The translations under genes and the position numbers were made by a program. DNA of 64,000 bases from Bromus sterilis (lineage: Eukaryota; Streptophyta; Magnoliopsida; Poales; Poaceae). The notes under the pieces are model-generated. The model was not told where the DNA came from, did no database searches, and saw only the letters and a program-made list of their open reading frames with translations. Position 1 is the stretch's first letter; each line of letters opens with the position of its first letter. Shown here piece after piece: positions 47,601 to 55,545 of the stretch. The stretch covers positions 64,750,770-64,814,769 of the forward strand of contig OX465595.1 of assembly GCA_950022295.1 (NCBI GenBank). Direction: 5' to 3'.

Positions 47601-48562
47601 GCTTTGGCTTCGGGCACAGCAGCCGGCTTAGCAACAGGCTTTGCCTTCGGGTCATGCCGTTCCTTGGTCCTCTGCTCGGATGGAACAGGACGGCGGGGAG
47701 GCTTAAACGACAAGGGTGCCTCGACCACCAGGTTCGTCAAGTCAATGTTCCTTTTTGGAGCAGGAGGTTCTGAAGGTTCTTGGAACTTAACGCCTTTGGG
47801 AGTAGTCGGCTTCGCTCCAGCCTTCTTCTTCAGAGGCTTCTTAAATAGCATCTTCTTGGGACTAGGGGGAATGGGTGAGTGTTCTGACTCATCATCAGCT
47901 TCATCAGCTGGATCTTCTTCAATGGAGTCTTCGAGATGAGCACCTGGTTCAGCTTCGTCATCGGCTTCGTGTTCTGCCTCCTCATCTGAAGCAGGAGGTG
48001 GCGAATTACTAAGCTTCCGAAGCTTTCGCCTCTTCTTAGGCTTCGATGGTTCATCATCATCAAGTCCAGCAGCTGCAAGAGCTTTTGCTTTCTTTTCTTC
48101 GCGGATTCTTTTCTTCTCAGCCAAAATGGCAAGTCTTTCTTGCTCTTCAGGATAATCATCAGGTGTTTTGAGTGTGTTAGGGTGAGGAACAGCCGGAGGC
48201 TTCGGGTAGTACTTCGATCTGTTGGCTTCGGTGTACTGAGCACACATGACTGTTGTGTATCTGTAAGGGGGACTGAATGCGAATTGCATCGCCCACTTCC
48301 AGGATGGAATGCTCTTGTACTTATACCAACGAACAGCCCAATATCTGCGAATCCTTTGCAGTCTCGTTTTTCTATCATTATCTGATTCCTCAGGAGGGGT
48401 ATCATATCCCATTCTGATGCGAATAGCTTCGGGAATTCCTCTGGCATTATTGACTTCCTTCGTTTTGCCTCCCTTGCCTTTCTGCTTCGGTGGCTCTGGA
48501 AAATTCTCAAGTCCATCAACAATAGGGGACTCATTTCCTATGGCAGCCTCTTCGTCAGACAT
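44621..48562 (-). CDS. Sirevirus third ORF (env-position protein, 1313 aa)
   Basis: A single open frame lies 3' of pol. It has an acidic start (MSDEEAAIGNE), a conserved-looking block with RMGYDTPPEESDN and YWAVRWYKYKS (about 50-95), and a basic nuclear-localisation-like KPKKRRKLRKL near 180. An acidic linker follows, then a long Ala/Glu/Lys coiled coil at about 350-475, a Pro-rich segment at about 690-760, and a globular region at about 850-1190 (FRHRYLDMHSL, KQFYATLYVSG, LEWMIQGKIFRM, then FIEGNQRQMQHLSDEI). The tail is acidic. The globular part resembles the putative plant transposon domain known from Athila ORF1-type proteins; this is from memory. No signal peptide or membrane segment is visible, so an envelope role is unlikely. 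A promoter, leader and intron of its own seem to precede it. Confidence 0.8.
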   Translation of the reverse strand: MSDEEAAIGNESPIVDGLENFPEPPKQKGKGGKTKEVNNARGIPEAIRIRMGYDTPPEESDNDRKTRLQRIRRYWAVRWYKYKSIPSWKWAMQFAFSPPYRYTTVMCAQYTEANRSKYYPKPPAVPHPNTLKTPDDYPEEQERLAILAEKKRIREEKKAKALAAAGLDDDEPSKPKKRRKLRKLSNSPPPASDEEAEHEADDEAEPGAHLEDSIEEDPADEADDESEHSPIPPSPKKMLFKKPLKKKAGAKPTTPKGVKFQEPSEPPAPKRNIDLTNLVVEAPLSFKPPRRPVPSEQRTKERHDPKAKPVAKPAAVPEAKAQEPVKASKPKTTVAKPGQTFAQVGTKKLSEVELRKRDLIEAERLHAEAQAKAKAEREAKEKEKADREAADLEKQRKELAEANQQAEAKRKLAEAKAQEAKAAAEAKQLAEAEAKRKAQLDILRTKKAEKAARAAQKEAAVDMAPKEIPPKPVAPPVPEAQAEAEHSEHNFPDAREGELWDCLGLCQTYFKLAEAIHPHSVDIGNTYISPNLSAMVETLYNQLKDLHSRNRSETAKILKFQKKADAESDEDFKSEATAASQKIAAVNEKTKQNLQIFQDKLKSAIEECCKSHNASVMALDSKKREDMIQQLASPLPKLQPRKRRLIADTEEVDEVSSHPAKKAPRKASPPRCKIINLGKPSSKPSAPEVAPPPPQPEANPPRVQTPPPPQPAPQQSAQDNFSPQPTPPRQATPDKDYSSAHSAEESEEKEEEAQVQAGRAEADVEAEAEANELAIVTQPPRRIADARRHCIPAQDTQLDSLYPRETFPIFMGEGTSSRHGPEFDIEVHRKKLRFFGTSPYDSPRTAHDLRFWTAEQQILYTKLYCQKGVLFRHRYLDMHSLSAATCFQNIVETIEAQNLTGLFAMETPFNSELVKQFYATLYVSGTPDDTSTWILEWMIQGKIFRMYSEEFMEIVNIPRHTGKLAKVHMLPDTTEAEFASLLDPEVTGDHMPENIRPKHLVFNSKTWFYILSNSLMPLSTANEESNIQYPTRHALMKLTHGHVFDFEDCFLRNMVQAAELVNQLKPYAPWLQAICNHGRSEEFTAKHHPKLFCPPVRDTMNIFRRPNDPFATYVGVRQHINERNMSKRYQKEVYHFEVAIRNQQLLENFIEGNQRQMQHLSDEINRVGNIAMNNNQYLKVLKRHSWKGLRKFNSVKKLQADRIFKEYPHLQRNFSRNDSVERPNPKIPPLDKIEEVLFVNHAEQIRPDTFSDEDSHTSKHEDDPLDDSDLELLQAPIDFDEDDSPASTEGETSGDESSSGEEVPQGPRGAANA

Positions 48563-48563
48563 C

Positions 48564-48938
48564 CTGTGAATGGAATCATAGACAAGAGGGAAACAAAGAA
48601 AGGGAATGAATAAGCACAGGCAATGGTTTCGACCAAAACAAAATCAATTTTGATAGGAGCCCAGATCAATCTTAGATTGGTTGCAACTTCTCTGTATGAA
48701 TTTGGCTAGAACAAGTCGAAACGAGACCTAACGCAATCCAGAGCAGAGAACGAACCGAATCTTATCCACTGACCTGAGAAGATGGGATAGCTTTGATGCT
48801 AAGAACAACTTTCCCAAGATGTAAAGATCAGCAAGGATCAAATAGCCCTAGAACAGAAAACAAAATCCTAACAAACTCAGATCCAAACCCTAGATGAAGA
48901 ACACGGAGAGACAGATAGGATCCGAGGGCAATGCGTAC
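48564..48938 (-). other. Possible leader intron of the third ORF
   Basis: On the minus strand a donor GTACGC (48938-48933) follows AGTTAGG. A pyrimidine-rich stretch with acceptor ATTCACAG ends at 48564, leaving one base before the ATG at 48562. An alternative acceptor (CTTCTCAG) lies near 48775. The T-rich composition (TAGGGTTTGG, TTAGGATTTTGTTTTCTG) is typical of plant introns. Confidence 0.45.
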
Positions 48939-49125
48939 CCTAACTTGGTGACGCACGGCAGCTACGGCGACGGAGGGCGGAGAAGGTCCACGGCGGCGGC
49001 GTTCCGGCAGTGAAGCGGCGACGGCGACGACGAGGACGAAGAGCTCTGCGAACGCTCGAGGAGGAAGACAGAGGAGTCGGGGCGAATGAATGAGTGGGAA
49101 CGGTTTCGATGGGAAACTTTAAATA
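48939..49125 (-). promoter_or_regulatory. Putative internal promoter and leader exon of the third ORF
   Basis: On the minus strand TATTTAAAG (49117-49125) is followed at promoter-like spacing by a CT/GC-rich leader (CCTCTGTCTTCCTCCTCGAG, then CGTCGTCGCCGTCGCCGC) that ends at the intron donor. The composition differs sharply from the flanking retrotransposon sequence. The 495 bp between it and the pol stop has no ORF. Confidence 0.45.
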
Positions 49126-49622
49126 AGCACGATCTGGAGCGGTTACCAGATCACATCGAACGGTTCTCAGCAACTGACTCTTCCGATTCAACGGCTCAGA
49201 TGTGGTGGCGTATCGCGAGCGAAGCTCATCAATCCGAAAAAGACGGGGACTCAACGGCCGAAGAATTAGTCTTGACCGAGAGCAAAAAAACTTCGATAAA
49301 AGTTGGGAGCATTTGCTTCGGAACTCAAGGACGTTCGAAGCAATATGCTTTCCGTTTCAATTGTGCTAAACATTCGAGATCGAAAAGATTGGAGGCGAAG
49401 CAGAACGGAGGGGGTAGGGTCCGAAACTTATCACTTCGAAGAACAACAACGAAGCTAAAAGTGATAAGCATAGGGGACAAAAGAAACAGGCAAATAAAGA
49501 AAACTGAACACAGAACAAAACAAATGGCAAGCGAAGCTAAACTTGGGCGAAGAAAAACTCAAGCGAAACTAAACAAAAAGAAACACACCGAAGGTGAATA
49601 TATACAGTGAATAGTTTCGATC

Positions 49623-52600
49623 TTACTGAACATTGTGTGAGTCTAAGATATTCAGCTCACATCTCAATGCACAAAACCTTTTCTCGTCCAATGGCTTCGT
49701 GAATATATCTGCCAATTGATCTTCTGTTCTTACATGGCTAATCTCAATGTCTTCACGCTGAACATGATCTCGAAGAAAATGATGACGAATATCAATATGC
49801 TTCGTTCGAGAGTGTTGCACAGGATTGTGTGCAATCTTGATTGCACTCTCATTGTCACAAAGCAAAGGGATTTTCTTCATTTGAATACCATAATCTTTCA
49901 GCGTCTGCTTAAGCCAAAGTATTTGAGTGCAGCATGAGCCAGCAGCAATGTATTCAGCTTCAGCAGTAGATATTGAGACACAATTCTGTTTCTTTGAAGC
50001 CCAACACACAAGAGATCTACCAAGAAAATGACAAGTGCCTGAGGTAGATTTCCTGTCAACCCTATCACCAGCCCAGTCTGAATCAGAATATCCAATCAAA
50101 TCAAACTGAGTGCCTTTGGGATACCAAAGTCCCAAAGAAGGAGTATGTGCTAGATATCGAAGAATTCGCTTCACAGCAATATGATGCGATTCCTTCGGAT
50201 TTGCCTGAAAACGAGCACAAATACAAACTGATAGCATGATGTCAGGTCTAGATGCACATAAGTATAAGAGAGAACCTATCATAGACCGAAACTTTTTCTG
50301 ATCGAAGGGTTTCCCTTTCTCATCTGCATCAAGAAAACCATTAGTAGGCATGGGAGTTCTAATGGTCTTGCATTCAGCAAGATCAAACTTCTTTAGGCAA
50401 TCCTTCAAGTATTTCTCTTGTGAAATAAAGGTGCCATTCTTCTGTTGTCGAATCTGAAGTCCAAGGAAAAACTTCAATTCTCCCATCATTGACATCTCAT
50501 ATTTCTTCGACATCATCCTTGCAAATTCTTCGCTGATCTCAGTGTTAGTACAGCCAAAAATGATATCATCTACATATATCTGACACACAAATAGATCATT
50601 GTTATATGATCGAGTGAAAAGTGTGGGGTCAGTTGTTCCTGGTTTGAAGCCTTTCTTCAGGAGGAAATCCTTCAATGTTTCATACCAAGCACGAGGTGCT
50701 TGCTTCAGTCCATACAAAGCTTTATGAAGCCTGTACACCATATCAGGATTCTTCGAGTCTTCAAAACCTGGAGGCTGCATAACATACACTTCTTCTTCGA
50801 TTTCACCATTTAGAAAAGCACTCTTGACATCCATTTGATATAGCAATATATTTTTATGGTTAGCAAAAGCAAGCATGACACGAATGGATTCGAGACGGGC
50901 TACTGGAGCATAGGTTTCACCGAAGTCAATGCCTTCGATTTGGGTGTAACCTTGTGCTACCAATCTAGCCTTATTTCTTACCACAATACCGTCTTCATCT
51001 TGCTTGTTGCGAAATATCCACTTGGTGCCAATAATGTTGTGCTTCGAGGGATCTGGCCTTTCAACAAGTGACCAGACTTTGTTCCTTTCAAACTGGTGAA
51101 GTTCTTCCATCATAGCCAATAACCAATCAGGGTCTTTCATGGCTTCATCATATTTTGAAGGCTCTAGCATAGAGACAAAGGAGAAATTTCCACAGAAGTT
51201 AGCCAAGCGAGTGCGAGATCGAGTAGTGGGACGACCTGGTAAATTGATATCTTCGAGAATCGAATCCACATCAACTCTTCTTCGAACTCGTGATAAAGCA
51301 GAATCATTTGCTTCAGGCTCAGCATCTGCTTCGGGATCTGCATCAGCTTCGGGTTCAGCTTCAGTATTTCCTTCGTTCCCTTGACCTTCTTCGTCCTGTC
51401 CATCATTGGCTTCAGGATGGTGATCTCCAGCGCCCCGGGCTATGTGTGGGAACATTGGACCATCATCATCCCTTACAGCTTGACTTTCATTAGCTTCGAC
51501 AGGGCGAATCTCACCAATAGCCATAGACCTAATCACTTCATCAAGTGGAGGTTCATCTAGATCATGAGGCAAATGCTCCTTTTGAGAGCCATTAGTTTCA
51601 TCAAATCTTACATTTACAGTTTCCATAACTTTCCCAAAGTGAGAGTTATAGACTCTGTAAGTGTGAGAGTTTGAGCCATAACCTAAAAGAAAACCTTCAT
51701 GTGCCTTAGGGGCAAATTTGGAGCTATGATTCATATCTCTAATAAAGCATGGAGCACCAAATACCCTAAGATATGAGACATTTGGTTTGTTACCAGTGAT
51801 AAGCTCATGTGAAGTTTTCTTCAAGAATTTGTGAAGGTAAACCTTGTTGATGATGTGACATGCAGTATTGATTGCTTCGGCCCAGAACCTAATAGGAGTC
51901 TTGTATTCAGCAAGCATAGTTCTGGCCATCTCAATAAGAGTTCTATTCTTCCTTTCAACTACACCATTCTGTTGAGGTGTATAAGCAGCAGAGAACTCAT
52001 GAGTAAAACCATGATCATCAAGAAATTCTTCGATATTTGTGTTCTTGAATTCAGTTCCATTGTCACTTCGGATATGCTTCAGAGATAATTCATATTCTGT
52101 TTGAGCTCTCTTAGCGAATGACTTGAAGATTTCAACCACTTTGCTCTTGTCATCCAAAAAGAAAACCCAAGTATATCGTGAGAAGTCATCAACAATAACT
52201 AGACCATATTTGTTTCCTCCCAGACTTGCATAATTTTGAGGACCAAAAAGATCCATATGAAGCAATTCAAGAGGACGAGTGGTAGACATGATGGTCTTCG
52301 CTGAGTGATGTTTCTTCGTGATTTTACCAGCTTCGCAAGCACTGCAGAGACGATCCTTATCGAATCTTACTTCGGTAAGACCAATAACATGATTTTTCTT
52401 CACTAGGTTATGAAGATTTCTCATCCCTGCATGACCAAGTCTTCGATGCCATAACCAACCCGATGAAGCCTTTGCCATTAAGCAAGTGGAAACAGCAGGG
52501 CCCGAAGAAAAATCAACAATGTATAGATCTCCCTTTCGGTAACCCTCGAAGACAAACGAATAGTCATCCTGTGAAAAGACAACACAACGCGAAGCAGAAA

Positions 52601-52841
52601 ACAACACAAGCATACCCATATCGCATAACTTTGAAATAGACATAAGATTATATCCAAGTGATTGGACTAGCATAACCTTGTCAATGTGCTTATCCTTCGA
52701 TATGGCAATCTTACCCAAACCTAATACTTTACCTTTGTTGTTGTCACCGAAGGTAATGAACTTCAGAGAAGATTGAGATAGTTTTTCTTCGGTGAACAAC
52801 TCCTTGTCTCCGGTCATATGATTTGTGCAACCACTATCCAT
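49623..52841 (-). CDS. pol: Sirevirus pol: protease, integrase, RT, RNase H (1072 aa)
   Basis: From the first ATG the frame opens directly with the protease site (DSGCTNHMTG). It continues with the pre-integrase zinc motif (LWHRRLGHAGMRNLH, about 130-145) and the integrase catalytic triad in HMDLFGP (D near 194), DNGTEF (D near 258) and NGVVERKN (E near 295). A chromodomain-less linker rich in Glu/Ala follows (about 470-520), then RT (KWIFRNKQ near 615, YVDDIIFG near 757) and RNase H (DSDWAGD near 920, STAEAEYIAA near 965). Nothing is missing. The frame is open a further ~17 codons upstream of the ATG and is offset by one base from gag. In the element it processes polyproteins, copies the RNA and integrates the cDNA. 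Confidence 0.93.
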   Translation of the reverse strand: MDSGCTNHMTGDKELFTEEKLSQSSLKFITFGDNNKGKVLGLGKIAISKDKHIDKVMLVQSLGYNLMSISKLCDMGMLVLFSASRCVVFSQDDYSFVFEGYRKGDLYIVDFSSGPAVSTCLMAKASSGWLWHRRLGHAGMRNLHNLVKKNHVIGLTEVRFDKDRLCSACEAGKITKKHHSAKTIMSTTRPLELLHMDLFGPQNYASLGGNKYGLVIVDDFSRYTWVFFLDDKSKVVEIFKSFAKRAQTEYELSLKHIRSDNGTEFKNTNIEEFLDDHGFTHEFSAAYTPQQNGVVERKNRTLIEMARTMLAEYKTPIRFWAEAINTACHIINKVYLHKFLKKTSHELITGNKPNVSYLRVFGAPCFIRDMNHSSKFAPKAHEGFLLGYGSNSHTYRVYNSHFGKVMETVNVRFDETNGSQKEHLPHDLDEPPLDEVIRSMAIGEIRPVEANESQAVRDDDGPMFPHIARGAGDHHPEANDGQDEEGQGNEGNTEAEPEADADPEADAEPEANDSALSRVRRRVDVDSILEDINLPGRPTTRSRTRLANFCGNFSFVSMLEPSKYDEAMKDPDWLLAMMEELHQFERNKVWSLVERPDPSKHNIIGTKWIFRNKQDEDGIVVRNKARLVAQGYTQIEGIDFGETYAPVARLESIRVMLAFANHKNILLYQMDVKSAFLNGEIEEEVYVMQPPGFEDSKNPDMVYRLHKALYGLKQAPRAWYETLKDFLLKKGFKPGTTDPTLFTRSYNNDLFVCQIYVDDIIFGCTNTEISEEFARMMSKKYEMSMMGELKFFLGLQIRQQKNGTFISQEKYLKDCLKKFDLAECKTIRTPMPTNGFLDADEKGKPFDQKKFRSMIGSLLYLCASRPDIMLSVCICARFQANPKESHHIAVKRILRYLAHTPSLGLWYPKGTQFDLIGYSDSDWAGDRVDRKSTSGTCHFLGRSLVCWASKKQNCVSISTAEAEYIAAGSCCTQILWLKQTLKDYGIQMKKIPLLCDNESAIKIAHNPVQHSRTKHIDIRHHFLRDHVQREDIEISHVRTEDQLADIFTKPLDEKRFCALRCELNILDSHNVQ

Positions 52842-52882
52842 GACCCATTCGGATCCACCGGAGACATAGCCCTGCAGAAGAA

Positions 52883-55501
52883 TTAGTTCTTCTTAACCAC
52901 CCACAAACGAGCAGGTGACTGAGAAGACGTTGAAGCATTGGTCGAAGCAATATTAAATCGGACAGGAGTGTATTGCTTCGGTGTACCATCAAGCACACCA
53001 TAAATGTAAGTCCTCTGCGAATGGTTAGCATAAGTATGAGCATATGCAATCTTAGTACGATTATTATGAGGACGATACGTATGGCGACCAGTACGATAGT
53101 ATTGCTTCTGCGGAACATTTGACTCGGTCACCAAAGGATCATTTCTCGTCTCAAGAGAGTAGAAATGATTCGGTGGTACCGAAGGCTTTCCCTGCATAGA
53201 ATGGTTAGCAGGCAATTTTTCCACAAGTGCTTTCTGCACCCATATCTGCCTCTTGTAGAATCCATTCTTTGGTGGAGTACCTACATACTCAGCTGAAACT
53301 TTTCCCTGTTCATCTTTCATGAGTTTGTAGTCTGAATCAAGTGATTCATCCACAATGACTTTGTTCATTTTGCAATCGAAACCTGAAAGGTTAGCAATAT
53401 CAATGGGTTTCTCCTTAGCTAGAACCCAAACAGTCTTAGGATACTGCTCAGGCTCCCAATATGTGCCATCAGGATTTATCTTTCTCTCAAAGCCAACACC
53501 TTCATTCCTGGGATTCCTGTGAAGGAGGGCCTTCCTAAGGATATCACAGAGATATTGGTGTCCTTGCACACTTTTGAACATGCCTGTTTCAAATAAGTTT
53601 TTCAACCTGAGGAGTTCCTCGGTAATAGCAAGGTTTTCCTCATCGGAGGCATTAGTATCATCAATAACAATAGGAGCTTTCCCTTTGGAAATAGTTTTGC
53701 TTCGTTCCAAACAATCCAAACAAGGTGATTCAGTTTTATCAATTGCTTCAGAACCTTGTTGAGCCATGAGAGAGATATTAACATTTTCCAATTCTTCATG
53801 AGCCTCTTTCAGTTTTTCAAGAGCCACTTTCCTCTGAAGAAGTTCATAGGTAAGCTTCTCATAATCAACTGAAAGAAGATCATGCCGAGAGGATAATTCT
53901 TCAAACTTCTCCTTCAGAGCTTCATGCTCATTAGTTAAAGTTTGACTTTTCTCAATCTCATTGATCAACAACGTTTCTGATTTCTTAATAGTTTTGCTTA
54001 GTGAATCAAGCTCATCTTGTTGAATTGAAGCAATTTTAGCAAGTTTAGCATAGCTAACTCTAGTGTCACTTTCACATGAAGAATAATCAGAAGTATCATA
54101 GGTTGACTTGGATGAAGATACCTTTGCCTTGGCCATGAAGCAATATGCAGGAGTTTCATCTTCACTGCTGTAGTTGGTGAAGAATGAGCTCGAAGCATTT
54201 GCTGAAGCATCTGTCGAAGCAAATGCTAATCCAGCAACACCATCTGATTCGGACCCTGAAGCAGATCGTGAGTCTTGTTCAGCTTCGGAACCAGAGGCTT
54301 CGGCTTCAGAATTCATCTCCTTTCCCAGATAGGCCTTGGCACGATGAGAGCTGCTTCGACGAGACGAGTAAGTCTTCGATGAAGAACCCTCATGCTTCTT
54401 ATGATACTTCTTTCTCTTATCATCATCAGAATCTTTCTTCTTTTCCCTTCTTGAACTGGAATCATGTTTCTTTGACTCATGACTTCTGGAGGATTTGTAA
54501 AGCTTCGATGAAGAGTCTCTGTGTGAATGCTTCGATTTGATCTCAGCTTCCCACAGAGGGCAATCAGCAATGAAGTGTCCTGGTTTCTTGCACTTATAGC
54601 AGCAGTTGTCCTTCGATGGATAGCTTCTTGAAGATGAACGGTGAGAAGAATGACTCGAGCTTCTTGAAGGATAACTCTTCTTGGGTGAAGAAAAACCTTT
54701 CTTCTGAAAGCGATTGAAGCGTCTCATGATCAGTGCCAAATCCTTTCCAATGCTTGCAGGATCATCTGATTCGACACCTGAAGCAGAACTGACTTCGGGC
54801 GAAGAATGACGCGAAGCTTTTGCTTTCAGAGCATGAGATCTTCTTCGAGAACCATTTATGTCACGTTTCTCATCTTCTTCCATTTCAAAGGTAGTGAGTC
54901 TCTCAAGAACATCAGCAGCAACAAGATGTCTGTAATCAGACCTTTCCTTGATCATTAGAACAATGTGATCGAACGAATCATCTAGCGAGCGAAGAAGTGT
55001 TCTGACAACTGAGTGAGGAGTTATATCATCAGCACCGATGGAAATCAACTCATTTGCCAGAGCTGTGAGTCTGCTGTCAATTGAGTGAACCTTTTCACCC
55101 TCGAGTCTTTTGAAGCGATAGAATTTGCTTCGGAGTGTGTCAATTCTGGCATCTCTCTGAGTAGAAACACCTTCACCAATCTTTTCAAGATAGTCCCAGA
55201 CACCTTTGGCCGAAGGAATATTCTTCACTTCATGATACTTTTCTGGAGTCAAGTGATTTGTGATGAACACCCAGACAACCGAATCCAGATCCATCAGTTG
55301 AGCTTCTTCAGGAGTGATAGCATTCTTATCAGTAACTGTAACACCATGTAAGACAACTTGCCATGCAGTGGAATTGATAGCCATAATATTCCTCTTCATC
55401 TTGTCCTTCCAGTAAGAGTAGTCCTTCCCATTGAAAATAGGAATAGGTTCGCCAGAGCGAATAGCTGCGAAAGACATACTAGAAGACATACTTGAAAACA
55501 C
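52883..55501 (-). CDS. gag: Sirevirus gag (872 aa)
   Basis: The N-terminal copia gag domain (about 20-230) begins IFNGKDYSYWKDKMK and includes VWDYLEKIGEG and LRSKFYRFKRLEGEKV. A Ser/Arg-rich linker precedes a perfect CCHC knuckle (CYKCKKPGHFIADC, about 301-314), expected to bind RNA. Beyond it is a Ser/Lys/His-rich tract (315-390), an acidic Ser-rich region, a coiled coil (about 500-590, with LINEIEKSQTLTNEHEALKE) and a C-terminal domain ending WVVKKN. At 872 residues it is much longer than ordinary copia gags; large gags are typical of Sireviruses. The ATG lies 31 bp downstream of the primer site. The stop is 41 bp before the first pol ATG. Confidence 0.92.
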   Translation of the reverse strand: MFSSMSSSMSFAAIRSGEPIPIFNGKDYSYWKDKMKRNIMAINSTAWQVVLHGVTVTDKNAITPEEAQLMDLDSVVWVFITNHLTPEKYHEVKNIPSAKGVWDYLEKIGEGVSTQRDARIDTLRSKFYRFKRLEGEKVHSIDSRLTALANELISIGADDITPHSVVRTLLRSLDDSFDHIVLMIKERSDYRHLVAADVLERLTTFEMEEDEKRDINGSRRRSHALKAKASRHSSPEVSSASGVESDDPASIGKDLALIMRRFNRFQKKGFSSPKKSYPSRSSSHSSHRSSSRSYPSKDNCCYKCKKPGHFIADCPLWEAEIKSKHSHRDSSSKLYKSSRSHESKKHDSSSRREKKKDSDDDKRKKYHKKHEGSSSKTYSSRRSSSHRAKAYLGKEMNSEAEASGSEAEQDSRSASGSESDGVAGLAFASTDASANASSSFFTNYSSEDETPAYCFMAKAKVSSSKSTYDTSDYSSCESDTRVSYAKLAKIASIQQDELDSLSKTIKKSETLLINEIEKSQTLTNEHEALKEKFEELSSRHDLLSVDYEKLTYELLQRKVALEKLKEAHEELENVNISLMAQQGSEAIDKTESPCLDCLERSKTISKGKAPIVIDDTNASDEENLAITEELLRLKNLFETGMFKSVQGHQYLCDILRKALLHRNPRNEGVGFERKINPDGTYWEPEQYPKTVWVLAKEKPIDIANLSGFDCKMNKVIVDESLDSDYKLMKDEQGKVSAEYVGTPPKNGFYKRQIWVQKALVEKLPANHSMQGKPSVPPNHFYSLETRNDPLVTESNVPQKQYYRTGRHTYRPHNNRTKIAYAHTYANHSQRTYIYGVLDGTPKQYTPVRFNIASTNASTSSQSPARLWVVKKN

Positions 55502-55531
55502 TCCAGGAGGTTAATCCAAAAAGAGTGACCA

Positions 55532-55543
55532 GCTCTGATACCA
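55532..55543 (-). promoter_or_regulatory. tRNA-Met primer-binding site
   Basis: The minus strand reads TGGTATCAGAGC, complementary to the 3' end of initiator tRNA-Met, two bases inside the 5' LTR edge at 55546. Confidence 0.95.
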
Positions 55544-55545
55544 AT

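Noticed and set aside
44621..48562. Retroviral-type envelope gene
   Set aside because: The third ORF is in the env position but shows no signal peptide, no hydrophobic fusion or anchor segment and no cleavage-site pattern.
48940..49254. 104-codon minus-strand ORF as a separate protein
   Set aside because: It spans the proposed promoter and leader of the third ORF and is Arg/Ser-rich low complexity; better explained as untranslated leader.
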